A stretch of 64,000 nucleotides of DNA from Actinacidiphila cocklensis (GTDB taxonomy: Bacteria; Actinomycetota; Actinomycetes; Streptomycetales; Streptomycetaceae), in NCBI RefSeq assembly GCF_907177275.1, contig NZ_CAJSLV010000059.1, positions 266,835-330,834 on the forward strand, given 5' to 3'. Positions 51,201 through 58,578 of this stretch are shown one piece after another. Position 1 is the first letter of the stretch; each line of letters opens with the position of its first letter. A program made the position numbers and the translations under genes. The notes below the pieces were generated by a model that saw only the letters and a list, made by a program, of their open reading frames with translations, ran no database searches and was not told where the DNA came from.

Positions 51201-52249
51201 CCCATGTAGCCCATCTCCCGGCCGCCCATGGCGTTCGGCTGGCCGGTGAGCGAGAACGGGCCGCTGCCCGGGCGGCAGATCGCGCCGGTCGCCAGGTGCA
51301 GGTTGATCAGCGCGTTGGTGTTCCAGGTGCCGTGCGTCGACTGGTTGAGGCCCATCGTCCAGCAGCTCGTCCACTCGGCCGCGCCGCCGATCAGCTCGGC
51401 GGCCCGCCGGATGTCGGCCTCCGGGATGCCGGTGGTCCCGGCGACCGCCGCCGGCGGGTAGTCGGCGAGGAAGTCCGGCATCGCCTCCCAGCCCTCGGTC
51501 CAGCGGGCGATGAAGTCCTGGTCGGTGTGGCCGCCCTCGTGCAGCAGGTGCAGCAGGCCGTTGAGCAGCGCCAGGTCCGTGCCCGGGCGGATCTGCAGGA
51601 ACAGGTCCGCCTTCGCGGCCGTCGCGTTGCGCCGCGGGTCCACCACGATCAGCTTGGCGCCCGCCTTGACCCGCTCCATCATCCGCAGGAAGAGGATCGG
51701 GTGGCAGTCGGCCATGTTCGAGCCGATGACGAGGAAGACGTCGGCGCGGTCCAGGTCCTGGTACGACCCGGGCGGGCCGTCCGCCCCCAGCGACAGCTTG
51801 TAGCCGCTACCCGCGCTGGCCATGCACAGCCGGGAGTTGGACTCGATCTGGTTGGTGCCGACGAAGCCCTTGGCGAGCTTGTTCGCCAGGTACTGCGCCT
51901 CCAGGCTCAGCTGGCCCGAGACGTAGAGGGCGAGCGCGTCGGGGCCGTGCTCGTCCACGATCGCCCGCAGGCGGCGGCCGGTCTCGGCGATCGCCGCCCC
52001 CGCGGGCGACGGTACGGCCTCGGCGCCGCGCTCCTGCCTGACCAGGGCCGTCTCCAGCCGGCCCGGCGCCGAGAGCATGTCCGCGGTCGTGGCGCCCTTG
52101 GTGCACAGGCGGCCGTGGTTCGCCGGGTGCGCCTTGTCGCCGACCGCCTTCAGCACGGTGCGGCGCCCGTCGGGACCGGCGCCGACGTCCAGCAGGAGGC
52201 CGCAGCCGACACCGCAGTAGGAGCACACCGTTCGCACCGTCGTGCCCAC
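48203..52249 (-). CDS. Assimilatory nitrate reductase fused to flavodoxin/FAD reductase
   Basis: This 1348-aa protein combines two enzymes. Residues 1 to about 710 form a molybdopterin oxidoreductase: [4Fe-4S] cysteines C9, C12, C16 and C49, then IGSNMADCHPILFLRMMERV and a terminal molybdopterin dinucleotide-binding domain (HPRDAAELGIAEGDAVEV). After a linker, residues about 790-940 form a flavodoxin (VVLWASQTGNAEDFAAATAE). Residues about 980-1348 form an FAD/NADPH reductase of the CysJ type (RLYSISSSP, then GPGTGVAPFLGFLDERR, then YVCGDAARM). It can be pictured as a self-contained NADPH:nitrate reductase. Start is GTG 52249. No nitrite reductase gene lies next to it here. Confidence 0.92.
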   Translation of the reverse strand: MGTTVRTVCSYCGVGCGLLLDVGAGPDGRRTVLKAVGDKAHPANHGRLCTKGATTADMLSAPGRLETALVRQERGAEAVPSPAGAAIAETGRRLRAIVDEHGPDALALYVSGQLSLEAQYLANKLAKGFVGTNQIESNSRLCMASAGSGYKLSLGADGPPGSYQDLDRADVFLVIGSNMADCHPILFLRMMERVKAGAKLIVVDPRRNATAAKADLFLQIRPGTDLALLNGLLHLLHEGGHTDQDFIARWTEGWEAMPDFLADYPPAAVAGTTGIPEADIRRAAELIGGAAEWTSCWTMGLNQSTHGTWNTNALINLHLATGAICRPGSGPFSLTGQPNAMGGREMGYMGPGLPGQRSVLVAEDRAFAEELWGLPAGTVRADGVGRGTVEMFQRMAEGDIKACWIMCTNPVASVANRRTVIEGLEAAEFVVTQDVFAETETNAYADVVLPGAMWTESDGVLINSERNLTLARQAVDPPGEALPDWRIIAEVARAMGYGDAFDYAGPEDVFDEIRRAWNPVTGYDLRGVTYERLRETPVQWPAPTADGPDRNPVRYVEGDGLRFPTPSGRAVFHPRPHVPPAEMPDDDFPFVLNTGRLQHQWHTLTKTGKVARLNKLNPGPFVELHPRDAAELGIAEGDAVEVASRRGRAVLPAVLTDRVLPGCCFAPFHWNDLFGEYLSVNAVTSDAVDPVSFQPEFKACAVSLTRVAAPATAPEPPERSAAASADTAVARGVDVFGVADLAPPALGEHERRYLKGFLAGLGSGLAGVPVLPPDAPFTPEHALWVNGALAGMYSRVPAGPDPVPHTEVPQSGREVVVLWASQTGNAEDFAAATAERLTGTGHRATLLGMADASPAALPATADLLLITSTFGDGDAPDNGTGFWDALTAPDTPRLDGRRYAVLALGDSSYDDFCGHGRRLDERLGELGGVRLAPRTDCEPDYETSALAWLDQVLGALAAGPATAPAAPAAAPAAPVRRPAGGTARLTGNVLLGRPGAAKEVRRFTFDTRDSAVPLPYEVGDALGVLPVNSPAMVDEWLAAAGLDAHAGVTVPGVGDIPLGEALHRHLDITRITPDLLRFVADRTHDRVLKKLLRPDNKDELAKWSWSRQAVDVVAEYAVKARADEWAGVLKKLQPRLYSISSSPLTDPQQISVTVSVVRYDNPEGRPRGGVCSPFLADAEPGTTVPVHVRRTPGFRPPADPATPMIMVGPGTGVAPFLGFLDERRARGHRGPNWLFFGGQHRATDFYYQDDLAARLAEGTLARLDTAFSRDQRAKVYVQDRMREHGPLLWAWLQDGAHFYVCGDAARMAKDVDGALRDIAIAHGSLSPEAASAYVKSLATDKRYVRDVY

Positions 52250-52393
52250 CCGGGGGTCCTCCCTCCGCGGCCCCCGCGGCCGCGCCCGCTCGACGCTACG
52301 AACCCGCGATTACGCGGCGGTCACCCCGCGGGCCGCCCGCGGTTACGCCCTCTGCACAGCCGCCGGCCCGCGCGTGTGAGCAGTGGCCTGCGG

Positions 52394-52485
52394 CGGGGTG
52401 CCGTTTGCAGGTGCCCCTGGTGTGACGGTCGCCTTTCCCCGGTGGGGGCTGATCGCGCGGTTCCCCGCGCCCCCACGTGACGGCC
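52394..52485. repeat. Streptomyces-type intergenic repeat, copy 3
   Basis: GTGACGGTCGCCTTTCCCCG and then TGATCGCGCGGTTCCCCGCG correspond to the copies at 42275 and 48098. Within the 307-bp gap 52250-52556, which has no gene, this repeat is the only recognisable structure. Confidence 0.55.
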
Positions 52486-52556
52486 ACCGTGCGCCGCGCC
52501 GCTTGCCCGCGACTGCACCGCGGCTTGGCGCGCAGGTCCCCGCGCCCCCGCCGGGG

Positions 52557-53195
52557 TCAGCGCGGAAGGACCGCGAGCTGCGTCGAGCGGAGGCTCGCGA
52601 CCAGGTCGGGCGGGGCGGCGGCGACCGAGCCGACCGCGTACGGCGGCTCGGGGTCGTACTCCACGACCAGCTGGATCGCCTCGGCGACCGCGTCCCCGGC
52701 GATCCGGCCTGCCAGGTGCAGGGCCAGGTCGATACCGGCGGACACTCCCGCGGCCGTGGCGTACTTGCCGTCGAAGACGACCCGGTCGGTGCTCGGGACC
52801 GCGCCGAAGAGCGGCAGGTGCTCCAGGGCGATCCAGTGCGAGGCGGCCCGCCGCCCGCGCAGCAGCCCCGCCGCGGCCAGCAGCAGCGAGCCGGAGCAGA
52901 CGGACGTCGTCCAGGTCGTCCCGGCGTCGGCGGCCCGCAGCCAGTCCAGGACCGCGGTGTCGGCGAGCACCTGCTCGGTGCCGGGGCCGCCGGGGACGAC
53001 CAGCATGTCGGGCGAGGTGACCTCGGACAGCGGGCGGTCCGCGGTCAGCGCGAGGCTGGCCATGTCGGTGCGCACCGGCCCGGCCTGGACCGCGGTGAAG
53101 ACCACCTCGGCACCGGGCATGCGGGAAAGGATCTCGTACGGGCCGACCACGTCGAGCCCGGTGAAGCCCTCGTAGAGCAGTACGGCTATCTGCAT
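52557..53195 (-). CDS. DJ-1/PfpI family protein
   Basis: This 212-aa protein has the class I glutamine amidotransferase-like fold of DJ-1: IAVLLYEGFTGLDVVGPYEI at the start and TTSVCSGSLLLAAAGLL, placing a cysteine (about residue 102) in the nucleophile elbow. The later WIALEHLPLFG and DGKYATAAGVSAGIDLALHL segments resemble the N-terminal domain of GlxA regulators. It lies 2 bp downstream of such a regulator gene and resembles its sensor domain, so the two may derive from a duplication. Isonitrile hydratase-like activity is possible. Confidence 0.88.
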   Translation of the reverse strand: MQIAVLLYEGFTGLDVVGPYEILSRMPGAEVVFTAVQAGPVRTDMASLALTADRPLSEVTSPDMLVVPGGPGTEQVLADTAVLDWLRAADAGTTWTTSVCSGSLLLAAAGLLRGRRAASHWIALEHLPLFGAVPSTDRVVFDGKYATAAGVSAGIDLALHLAGRIAGDAVAEAIQLVVEYDPEPPYAVGSVAAAPPDLVASLRSTQLAVLPR

Positions 53196-53197
53196 CG

Positions 53198-54172
53198 TCA
53201 ACTCCTGGCAGAGTGGAAACGCCGGCGGTACTCCGCCGGCGGGACCGACAGCGTGCGGACGAACGCGCGGCGCATCGCCTCGGCCGTGCCGTAGCCCGCC
53301 GCGCGGGCGACCTCGGCGACCCCGGAGCCGGTGTCCTCCAGCAGCCGGCGCGCCGCTTCGAGCCGCGTCCTGTCGACGTACCGGCCGGGCGTGACCCCGA
53401 CCTCGGCCCGGAAAGCGCGGGCGAACTGCCGCGGGGACAGGGCGGCGCGTTCCGCGAGCGCGTCCACCGACAGGTCGGCGTCCGGGTGCTCGGTGATCCA
53501 GCGCTGGACCTCCCGCAGCGGGTGCCGCTGCGCGAGCTGCGCGGCCAGCTGCGTGCTGAACTGCGCCTGGCTGCCCGGCCTGCGCAGGAAGACCACCAGG
53601 CCGCGGGCCACCGCGAGGGCGACGTCCCGGCCCAGGTCCTCCTCGACCAGGGCGAGCGCCAGGTCGATGCCCGCGGTGACACCCGCGGAGGTGGCGTAGC
53701 GGCCGTCGCGTACGAAGACCGGCTCGGGGTCGACGGTGATCCCCGGGAAGCGGCGGGCGAGCGTGCCGCAGTACGCCCAGTGCGTGGTCGCCCGGCGGCC
53801 GTCCAGCAGGCCCGCCTCGGCCAGCAGGAAGGCGCCGGTGCAGACCGACACGACCCGTCCGGCGCCAGGGGCGAGCGCCGCGATCCGGGCGACGACCTCG
53901 GGGTCGGCCGGGTGCGTGCCGTGGCCGCCGGGGACGAGCAGGACGTCGGGCGGCGCGGCGGTCCGCAGGTCCTCGTCGGGCAGCAGCCGCAGCCCGGCGG
54001 AGGTGCGTACGGGGCCGCCGCCGAGCGCCGCGGTCCGTATCCGGTAGGCCGGTGCGCACCCGTCCGCCGCGGTGGCGACGTCCGCGGCGCCGGCGAGGAC
54101 TTCGAGCGGGCCGGTCACGTCGAGGCTCTGCACCCCCGTGAAGAGCACGATGAGCACGTCATGGCTGGTCAC
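53198..54172 (-). CDS. GlxA-family AraC-type transcriptional regulator
   Basis: This 324-aa regulator combines an N-terminal DJ-1/PfpI domain (IVLFTGVQSLDVTGPLEVLA, then VVSVCTGAFLLAEAGLLDGR) with C-terminal AraC helix-turn-helix motifs (LSVDALAERAALSPRQFARA and VAEVARAAGYGTAEAMRRAF). GTG 54172 begins the domain. The gene is followed by a DJ-1 protein gene separated by only two bases. The regulator probably responds to a small metabolite that binds its DJ-1 domain and controls this operon. Confidence 0.92.
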   Translation of the reverse strand: MTSHDVLIVLFTGVQSLDVTGPLEVLAGAADVATAADGCAPAYRIRTAALGGGPVRTSAGLRLLPDEDLRTAAPPDVLLVPGGHGTHPADPEVVARIAALAPGAGRVVSVCTGAFLLAEAGLLDGRRATTHWAYCGTLARRFPGITVDPEPVFVRDGRYATSAGVTAGIDLALALVEEDLGRDVALAVARGLVVFLRRPGSQAQFSTQLAAQLAQRHPLREVQRWITEHPDADLSVDALAERAALSPRQFARAFRAEVGVTPGRYVDRTRLEAARRLLEDTGSGVAEVARAAGYGTAEAMRRAFVRTLSVPPAEYRRRFHSARS

Positions 54173-54325
54173 GCCGTTCAGCCTGGCAGCGTGCCCGGAT
54201 GGCGGCAATGACGGGTCTCCCACCTTTCCTGCCATCGGACACGCCGACGGGCCGCCGGCGGGAGATCGCCGGCGGCCCGGGGTGGAGCAGGTGGTGCGGG
54301 TCGAGCAGGTGGTGCGGGCGGAACG

Positions 54326-54733
54326 TCAGCCGTTGGCGACACCGTTGCCGGTCAGGACCGGGATGTTGCTGAGGACGTGCGACAGCGGCTCGTCGCCCTT
54401 GGCCTGGGTCGAGTTCTCGGCGCACTGCTCGTTCTGCGGCGACGACAGGACGTTGACGTCCTGCGCGGTGATCGGAACCAGGCCGATCAGCGAGCCGACG
54501 TTCGCCTTGACCGGCAGGCCGACGCAGGGCTTGTTCAGGCTGCCCTGGACCAGGCCGAGCTGCGGGCTCTCGGTACCGCTGGTCACGGTGTTGCCGAAGT
54601 TCTCGGCGGAGCCGTTGCCGTTGACCGTGGTCGTGCCCGACTCGTCGCCGAGCGCCATGGCCGGCCCGGCGCTGACGCCGACGGTGACGACCGAGGCGGC
54701 GAGGGCGGCTCCGGCCAGCATCTTCTTCATCAT
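54326..54733 (-). CDS. Rodlin family protein (copy 1)
   Basis: This 135-aa precursor has a signal peptide (KKMLAGAALAASVVTVGVSA, cleaved near residue 28) and a rodlin domain with GLVQGSLNKPCVGL, DVNVLSSPQNEQC and ENSTQAKGDEPLSHVL. Rodlins help assemble chaplin fibrils into the rodlet layer that makes Streptomyces aerial hyphae and spores hydrophobic. Start is ATG 54733 with AAGGGGA upstream. It is the most downstream gene in a five-gene coat cluster, each with its own promoter space. Confidence 0.9.
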   Translation of the reverse strand: MMKKMLAGAALAASVVTVGVSAGPAMALGDESGTTTVNGNGSAENFGNTVTSGTESPQLGLVQGSLNKPCVGLPVKANVGSLIGLVPITAQDVNVLSSPQNEQCAENSTQAKGDEPLSHVLSNIPVLTGNGVANG

Positions 54734-54854
54734 TGGGTGTCCCCTTGCAGTGGGATGGTACGTGGTTGGGAAGGAGGGTCCGGGCGCTCCGGTCGACCGC
54801 ACCCGGCGGTTCGGGCCGGGCCGGCTGCCGGGCCGCCCGGGGCGTGACCGCTCG

Positions 54855-55220
54855 TCAGCGGCCGAGGGCGCTGAGCGGCAGCCCGCCGAGCAGCACAGCA
54901 CCGGGCGCGGCATCGGCAAGACCGGACTTGGCGACGTCCTGGGCGACCAGGCCCGCCTGGCCCACGAGGGCGTCGGCCGAAGTGTCGCCCCGGAGGTGGT
55001 CGCTCGCCTGGGCGAGAGTGTCCAGCGCGGAGTCGACCTGCGCGCCGTCGGCGGCCTTCTGCAGCGGCTGCTCGTTGAGCGCCTGCTCAATGCCACCGTT
55101 GATGCTGGTGGGCATCGAGGTCATGTTGTCGGTGTTCACCGTGTCGGCGAACGCGGGGGCACCCACGCCGACCGCCATGATGGATCCGACCACAACCCCT
55201 GCAGCCTTCGCGTACTTCAC
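54855..55220 (-). CDS. Small secreted protein in the chaplin/rodlin cluster
   Basis: The protein is 121 aa from GTG 55220. A signal peptide (KYAKAAGVVVGSIMAVGVGA, cleaved after about residue 24) is followed by an acidic, Ala/Gln-rich helical mature region (SINGGIEQALNEQPLQKAAD) ending in hydrophobic GAVLLGGLPLSALG. It carries no cysteine, unlike chaplins and rodlins, and matches no family I can name. Its location between coat genes suggests a role in cell-surface structure or in amyloid control, but this is inference. Confidence 0.7.
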   Translation of the reverse strand: MKYAKAAGVVVGSIMAVGVGAPAFADTVNTDNMTSMPTSINGGIEQALNEQPLQKAADGAQVDSALDTLAQASDHLRGDTSADALVGQAGLVAQDVAKSGLADAAPGAVLLGGLPLSALGR

Positions 55221-55370
55221 TTGCCAGCCTTTCCGTAGCGCCGAATTCCTTCGAAATGACAACGACTACGTTTTCCAACGGAAACTGTTCGCGGACCCAT
55301 AACCGGGTAATCACCCGATAGTGCGGGAGCGTGACCTCCCGCACCGGGCGGCGCTACGGTCGGGAATCGC

Positions 55371-55916
55371 TCACGAACCGGCGCGCTGAACGGGCACCGC
55401 ACGGGACTTGCGTCGATAGAGCATCGCGCCGCCCAGCAGCAGCACCGCCCCCGCGCCCACCGCCGTGCCCACCGTGCCGGCCGACGCGCCGGTCTCCGCG
55501 AGCTGCGTGTGCACTTCGGGTGCCGCGGCCGGTGCCGGCGGCTGTGCCCGCGGTGCCGGCACCGCGGGAGTGGTGGGCGCCTCGCCGTTCGCACAGGAAA
55601 CCCCACTCACCGCATCGAGCAGCGCGACGGCGTCAACAGAGTTGCCGCAGACGTTCACCGGCGCCTCGATCGGGAGACTCAAGCTGTTTCCCGACAGCAG
55701 CCCGGGGGAGCCCTGAGTGATTCCCTGCGCAGTCGCCCCGGACGGATGGCCGTCGCTCTGCGAATCGGCCTCCTCCTGGGCGGTGGCCGAACGGGCCGAT
55801 CCGTGAGGACCCCCGTGTACATCGGAGTCCGCGTTCGCATAGCCGCCCGTCACCGCAAGGATGCTGCTCGCGGCAGCAACGGTGAGAAGGCTACGGCTCA
55901 GGATCTGTCGTCGCAT
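55371..55916 (-). CDS. Sortase-anchored chaplin with one chaplin domain
   Basis: This 181-aa precursor begins with a signal peptide (RRQILSRSLLTVAAASSILA). A single chaplin domain (residues about 65-110: GSPGLLSGNSLSLPIEAPVN, then VCGNSVDAVALLDAVSGVSC) follows with the two conserved cysteines C90 and C108. A Pro/Ala linker leads to the LAETG sorting motif at 139-143, a hydrophobic segment and a positively charged tail (YRRKSR). Sortase would link it to peptidoglycan so it can nucleate the chaplin fibril layer. Long chaplins usually carry two domains, so this copy is short. Confidence 0.92.
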   Translation of the reverse strand: MRRQILSRSLLTVAAASSILAVTGGYANADSDVHGGPHGSARSATAQEEADSQSDGHPSGATAQGITQGSPGLLSGNSLSLPIEAPVNVCGNSVDAVALLDAVSGVSCANGEAPTTPAVPAPRAQPPAPAAAPEVHTQLAETGASAGTVGTAVGAGAVLLLGGAMLYRRKSRAVPVQRAGS

Positions 55917-56047
55917 CGACTCATTTTCTCCGCTCGTGCTACTCGTACAAAAAGGTGGTGGGGAAGAAGAACCGCCCGGTGTGCTGCGCACTCGACCCGG
56001 GCGGGATCTGGCCGGAGCGTGGCGCCCGGCCGGTGGGACCTCAGCCG

Positions 56048-56287
56048 TCAGTCGGCGTCGACGCAAGTGGTGCCGAACGCCGGGTCCAGCAGGCCGATGA
56101 CGTCGACGGTGTCGCCGCACGCGTTGACCGGCACGTGGACCGGCACCTCGACGAGGTTGCCGGACACGACACCCGGGGAGTGGTCGGCGACGCCGTTCGC
56201 GTCGGAGTTGGCGAACGCCGGGGTGGCGAGGCCGACGGCGATGACCGTTCCGGCGGTGAATGCTGCGGCCCTGGTGAACTTCTTCAT
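56048..56287 (-). CDS. Short secreted chaplin
   Basis: This 79-aa precursor has a signal peptide (KKFTRAAAFTAGTVIAVGLA, cleaved near residue 27) and a chaplin domain (HSPGVVSGNLVEVPVHVPVN, then ACGDTVDVIGLLDPAFGTTC) with conserved cysteines at 57 and 75. Short chaplins are the main amphipathic amyloid subunits that lower water surface tension and coat aerial hyphae. A strong AAAAAAGGAG ribosome site lies 7-8 bases before ATG 56287, implying high expression. It lies between the LAETG chaplin and the second rodlin. Confidence 0.94.
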   Translation of the reverse strand: MKKFTRAAAFTAGTVIAVGLATPAFANSDANGVADHSPGVVSGNLVEVPVHVPVNACGDTVDVIGLLDPAFGTTCVDAD

Positions 56288-56569
56288 TGTTCTACTCCTT
56301 TTTTCCGGCGGCGGCGGCCTCGCGCCGTCACGGATTTCGTGTCGGCAGTACTCGCTTTTCGCGGGCACCTGCACACCGCGCCGACAGGTCAAACGACGAT
56401 TGGTGCCGGAAGGTGACTCCCCGCGCTTCCCCGAGTGCCATCAATCACTCGAATGGAGGGCGGCGGAATTTTCCTCCCAGGTGAAACGAACGGCTCCGGC
56501 CGCTGGTTTTCCACCGGCGGGCGGAGCCGCGAAAGGGGGGACCGGGCGGCCCGTGGGGACGTCGCGCCC

Positions 56570-56980
56570 TCAGCTGTTGCCGCGGCCGTTGCCGGACAGC
56601 ACCGGGATGTTGTCCAGGATGTGCGAGAGCGGCTCGTCGCCCTTGGCCTGGGTCGAGTTCTCGGTGCACTGCTGGTTCTGCGGCGACGACAGGACGTTGA
56701 CGTCCTGGAGGCTGACCGGGATGCCGCCGACGAGCGATCCGAGGTTGGCCTTGGCCGGCAGGGCGACGCAGGGCTTGTTGAGCGAGCCCTGGACCAGCGC
56801 GAACGACGGGCTCATGTAGCCGCCGGTGTAGGTGTTGCCGTAGCTCTGCTCGGAACCGTTGCCATTGGCGGTCGTGGTCCCGGTGCCGTTGCCGATGGCC
56901 ATCGCCTGCGGAGCGATCGTCGCCGAGACGCCCGCGACGGACACGGCCACGGCGGCCGTGGCGAAGAGCTTCTTGATCAC
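56570..56980 (-). CDS. Rodlin family protein (copy 2)
   Basis: This 136-aa precursor has a signal peptide (IKKLFATAAVAVSVAGVSAT) and a rodlin domain with GTTTANGNGSEQSYGNTYTG, LVQGSLNKPCVAL, DVNVLSSPQNQQC and ENSTQAKGDEPLSHIL. It matches copy 1 in every conserved block but differs at many scattered positions, so the two are diverged paralogues rather than a recent duplicate. Start GTG 56980 follows AAAGGACA. It is the first gene of the minus-strand coat cluster. Confidence 0.92.
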   Translation of the reverse strand: MIKKLFATAAVAVSVAGVSATIAPQAMAIGNGTGTTTANGNGSEQSYGNTYTGGYMSPSFALVQGSLNKPCVALPAKANLGSLVGGIPVSLQDVNVLSSPQNQQCTENSTQAKGDEPLSHILDNIPVLSGNGRGNS

Positions 56981-57357
56981 GGTGTGTCCTTTGTGAACTG
57001 GGTGGATTGCCCTCGTAAGACCGGTCGGCCTGTCCAACACCATGACGTGCGTTTAGTAATGACGTTTCACCCGAACGGCTACCGCCGACCGTTGCATTCG
57101 CCTGCACCAGGGGCCGGGGTGAGTGCGCCGTCAGCGGGATGACACGCCGTCAACAACGCTCCGGTGTGATCGTCATAAGAGGCCCGAACAAGCCCGGCGC
57201 TCGCGCGGCTTACGTGATTTTCGACGCGCCATCTGCCACGGTGCATTCCTGTTTCCCGGGATTTCCTGGACGACTCGCTTCGCGTCGGGTCCACGCAGCC
57301 GCCCGGGGGGACCGAGTGGCGGGGTCTGACGGGCTCGTAGAGGGAGAACGGCGCGCG
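56981..57357. promoter_or_regulatory. Divergent promoter region between the coat cluster and EPS operon
   Basis: No gene is visible in these 377 bp. The part near 57000-57080 is unusually AT-rich (GTTTAGTAATGACGTTTCAC), which suggests a regulated promoter for the rodlin gene. BldN-type control of chaplins and rodlins is known in Streptomyces, but I could not fix a consensus here. The right half should contain the EPS operon promoter. Nothing else is recognised. Confidence 0.35.
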
Positions 57358-58578
57358 ATGCCGCAACAGCAGGACGGACTTGCCGGGCTGACGGTGCTGC
57401 ACATGGCCCAGCCTGTCGAGGGCGGGGTGGCCCGCGTCGTGGCGGACCTGGTCCGCGCGCAGGTGCGTGCGGGAGCGCGGGTCGTCGTCGGCTGCCCGGA
57501 ACCGGGCGCCCGGGGGCGGTCCGGGGCGCGGGACCCTGCGGTACCGGCGCCCGACACGCTGCCCGCGGCTGCCGCACGCGCGGGCGCGCAGGTGATCCGC
57601 TGGCCCGCCGGCCGCGCGCCCGGCCCCGCGCTCCCCCGCGAGGTGGCGGCCGCGGCCCGCATGGTGCGTGCGGTACGCCCCGACCTGCTGCACCTGCACA
57701 GTGCCAAGGCGGGCCTGGCGGCACGCCTCGCGGTTCGCGGCCGGGTGCCGACCGTCTTCCAGCCGCACGCCTGGTCCTTCGACGCCGTCGGCGGCGCGAC
57801 CGCCGCGGCCGCACGGAACTGGGAGCGGTACGCGGCCCGCTGGGCGGACCGGGTGCTGTGCGTCAGCGAGGCCGAGTGCCGGGCCGGGCGGCAGGCCGGG
57901 GTACGCGCCCGATGGTCCGTGGTGCGCAACGGCGTCGACCTCGCCCGCTTCACCCCCGCCCCCGACCGCGACGCCGTCAGGGTCGCGCTGCCCGCGCTGT
58001 CCGACGCCGGGCCGCGGACGCCGCTGGTGGTGTGCGTCGGGCGGCTGTGCCCGCAGAAGGGCCAGGACGTGCTGCTGCGGGCCTGGCCCGCGGTCTCCGC
58101 GGCCCTTCCCCAGGCCCGCCTCGTCCTGGTCGGCGACGGACCCGACCACCGCCGGCTGCTGCTCGACGCGCCCCCGGGCGTCCTGCTCGCGGGCGCGGCC
58201 CGCGACACGCTGCCGTGGTACAGGGCCGCGGACGTCGTCGTGCTGCCCTCCCGGTGGGAGGGCATGGCGCTCGCCCCGCTGGAGGCGATGGCCTGCGGGC
58301 GCCCGGTGGTGACCACCGACGTCAGCGGCGCCCGCGAAGCCCTCCACCCGGACGACGCCGCCGGCTGCGTCGTCCCGGTCGGGGACGCCGCCGCCCTGTC
58401 CGCGGCCCTGCTGCGGCTGCTGGACGACCGGCCGCTGCGTACGGCGGCGTCGCTGCGCGCGCTGGCCCGCGCCCGCGACCGGCACGACGTGGCAAGAGCC
58501 GCGGCCGAGACCACCGCGGTCTACTGCGACGTGCTGGCGCTCCCCCGCTCCGCCCGCGCCCGGCGGCTCCCCCGGTGA
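57358..58578 (+). CDS. Glycosyltransferase family 4 enzyme
   Basis: This 406-aa enzyme has a GT-B fold. Its N-terminal domain contains LTVLHMAQPVEGGVARVVAD and HLHSAKAGLAARLA. A C-terminal donor-binding domain carries VVCVGRLCPQKGQDVLLRAW and then LPSRWEGMALAPLEAMACGR, which has the E-x7-E type retaining signature. It probably adds a sugar from a nucleotide or lipid donor during exopolysaccharide repeat-unit assembly. ATG 57358 follows AGGGAGAA. The stop overlaps the next start by four bases (GTGA), the first of several coupled junctions in the operon. Confidence 0.9.
   Translation: MPQQQDGLAGLTVLHMAQPVEGGVARVVADLVRAQVRAGARVVVGCPEPGARGRSGARDPAVPAPDTLPAAAARAGAQVIRWPAGRAPGPALPREVAAAARMVRAVRPDLLHLHSAKAGLAARLAVRGRVPTVFQPHAWSFDAVGGATAAAARNWERYAARWADRVLCVSEAECRAGRQAGVRARWSVVRNGVDLARFTPAPDRDAVRVALPALSDAGPRTPLVVCVGRLCPQKGQDVLLRAWPAVSAALPQARLVLVGDGPDHRRLLLDAPPGVLLAGAARDTLPWYRAADVVVLPSRWEGMALAPLEAMACGRPVVTTDVSGAREALHPDDAAGCVVPVGDAAALSAALLRLLDDRPLRTAASLRALARARDRHDVARAAAETTAVYCDVLALPRSARARRLPR

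Noticed and set aside
49724..52480. Long plus-strand frame opposite the nitrate reductase gene
   Set aside because: Shadow of a strongly supported gene; composition-driven, no recognisable domain.
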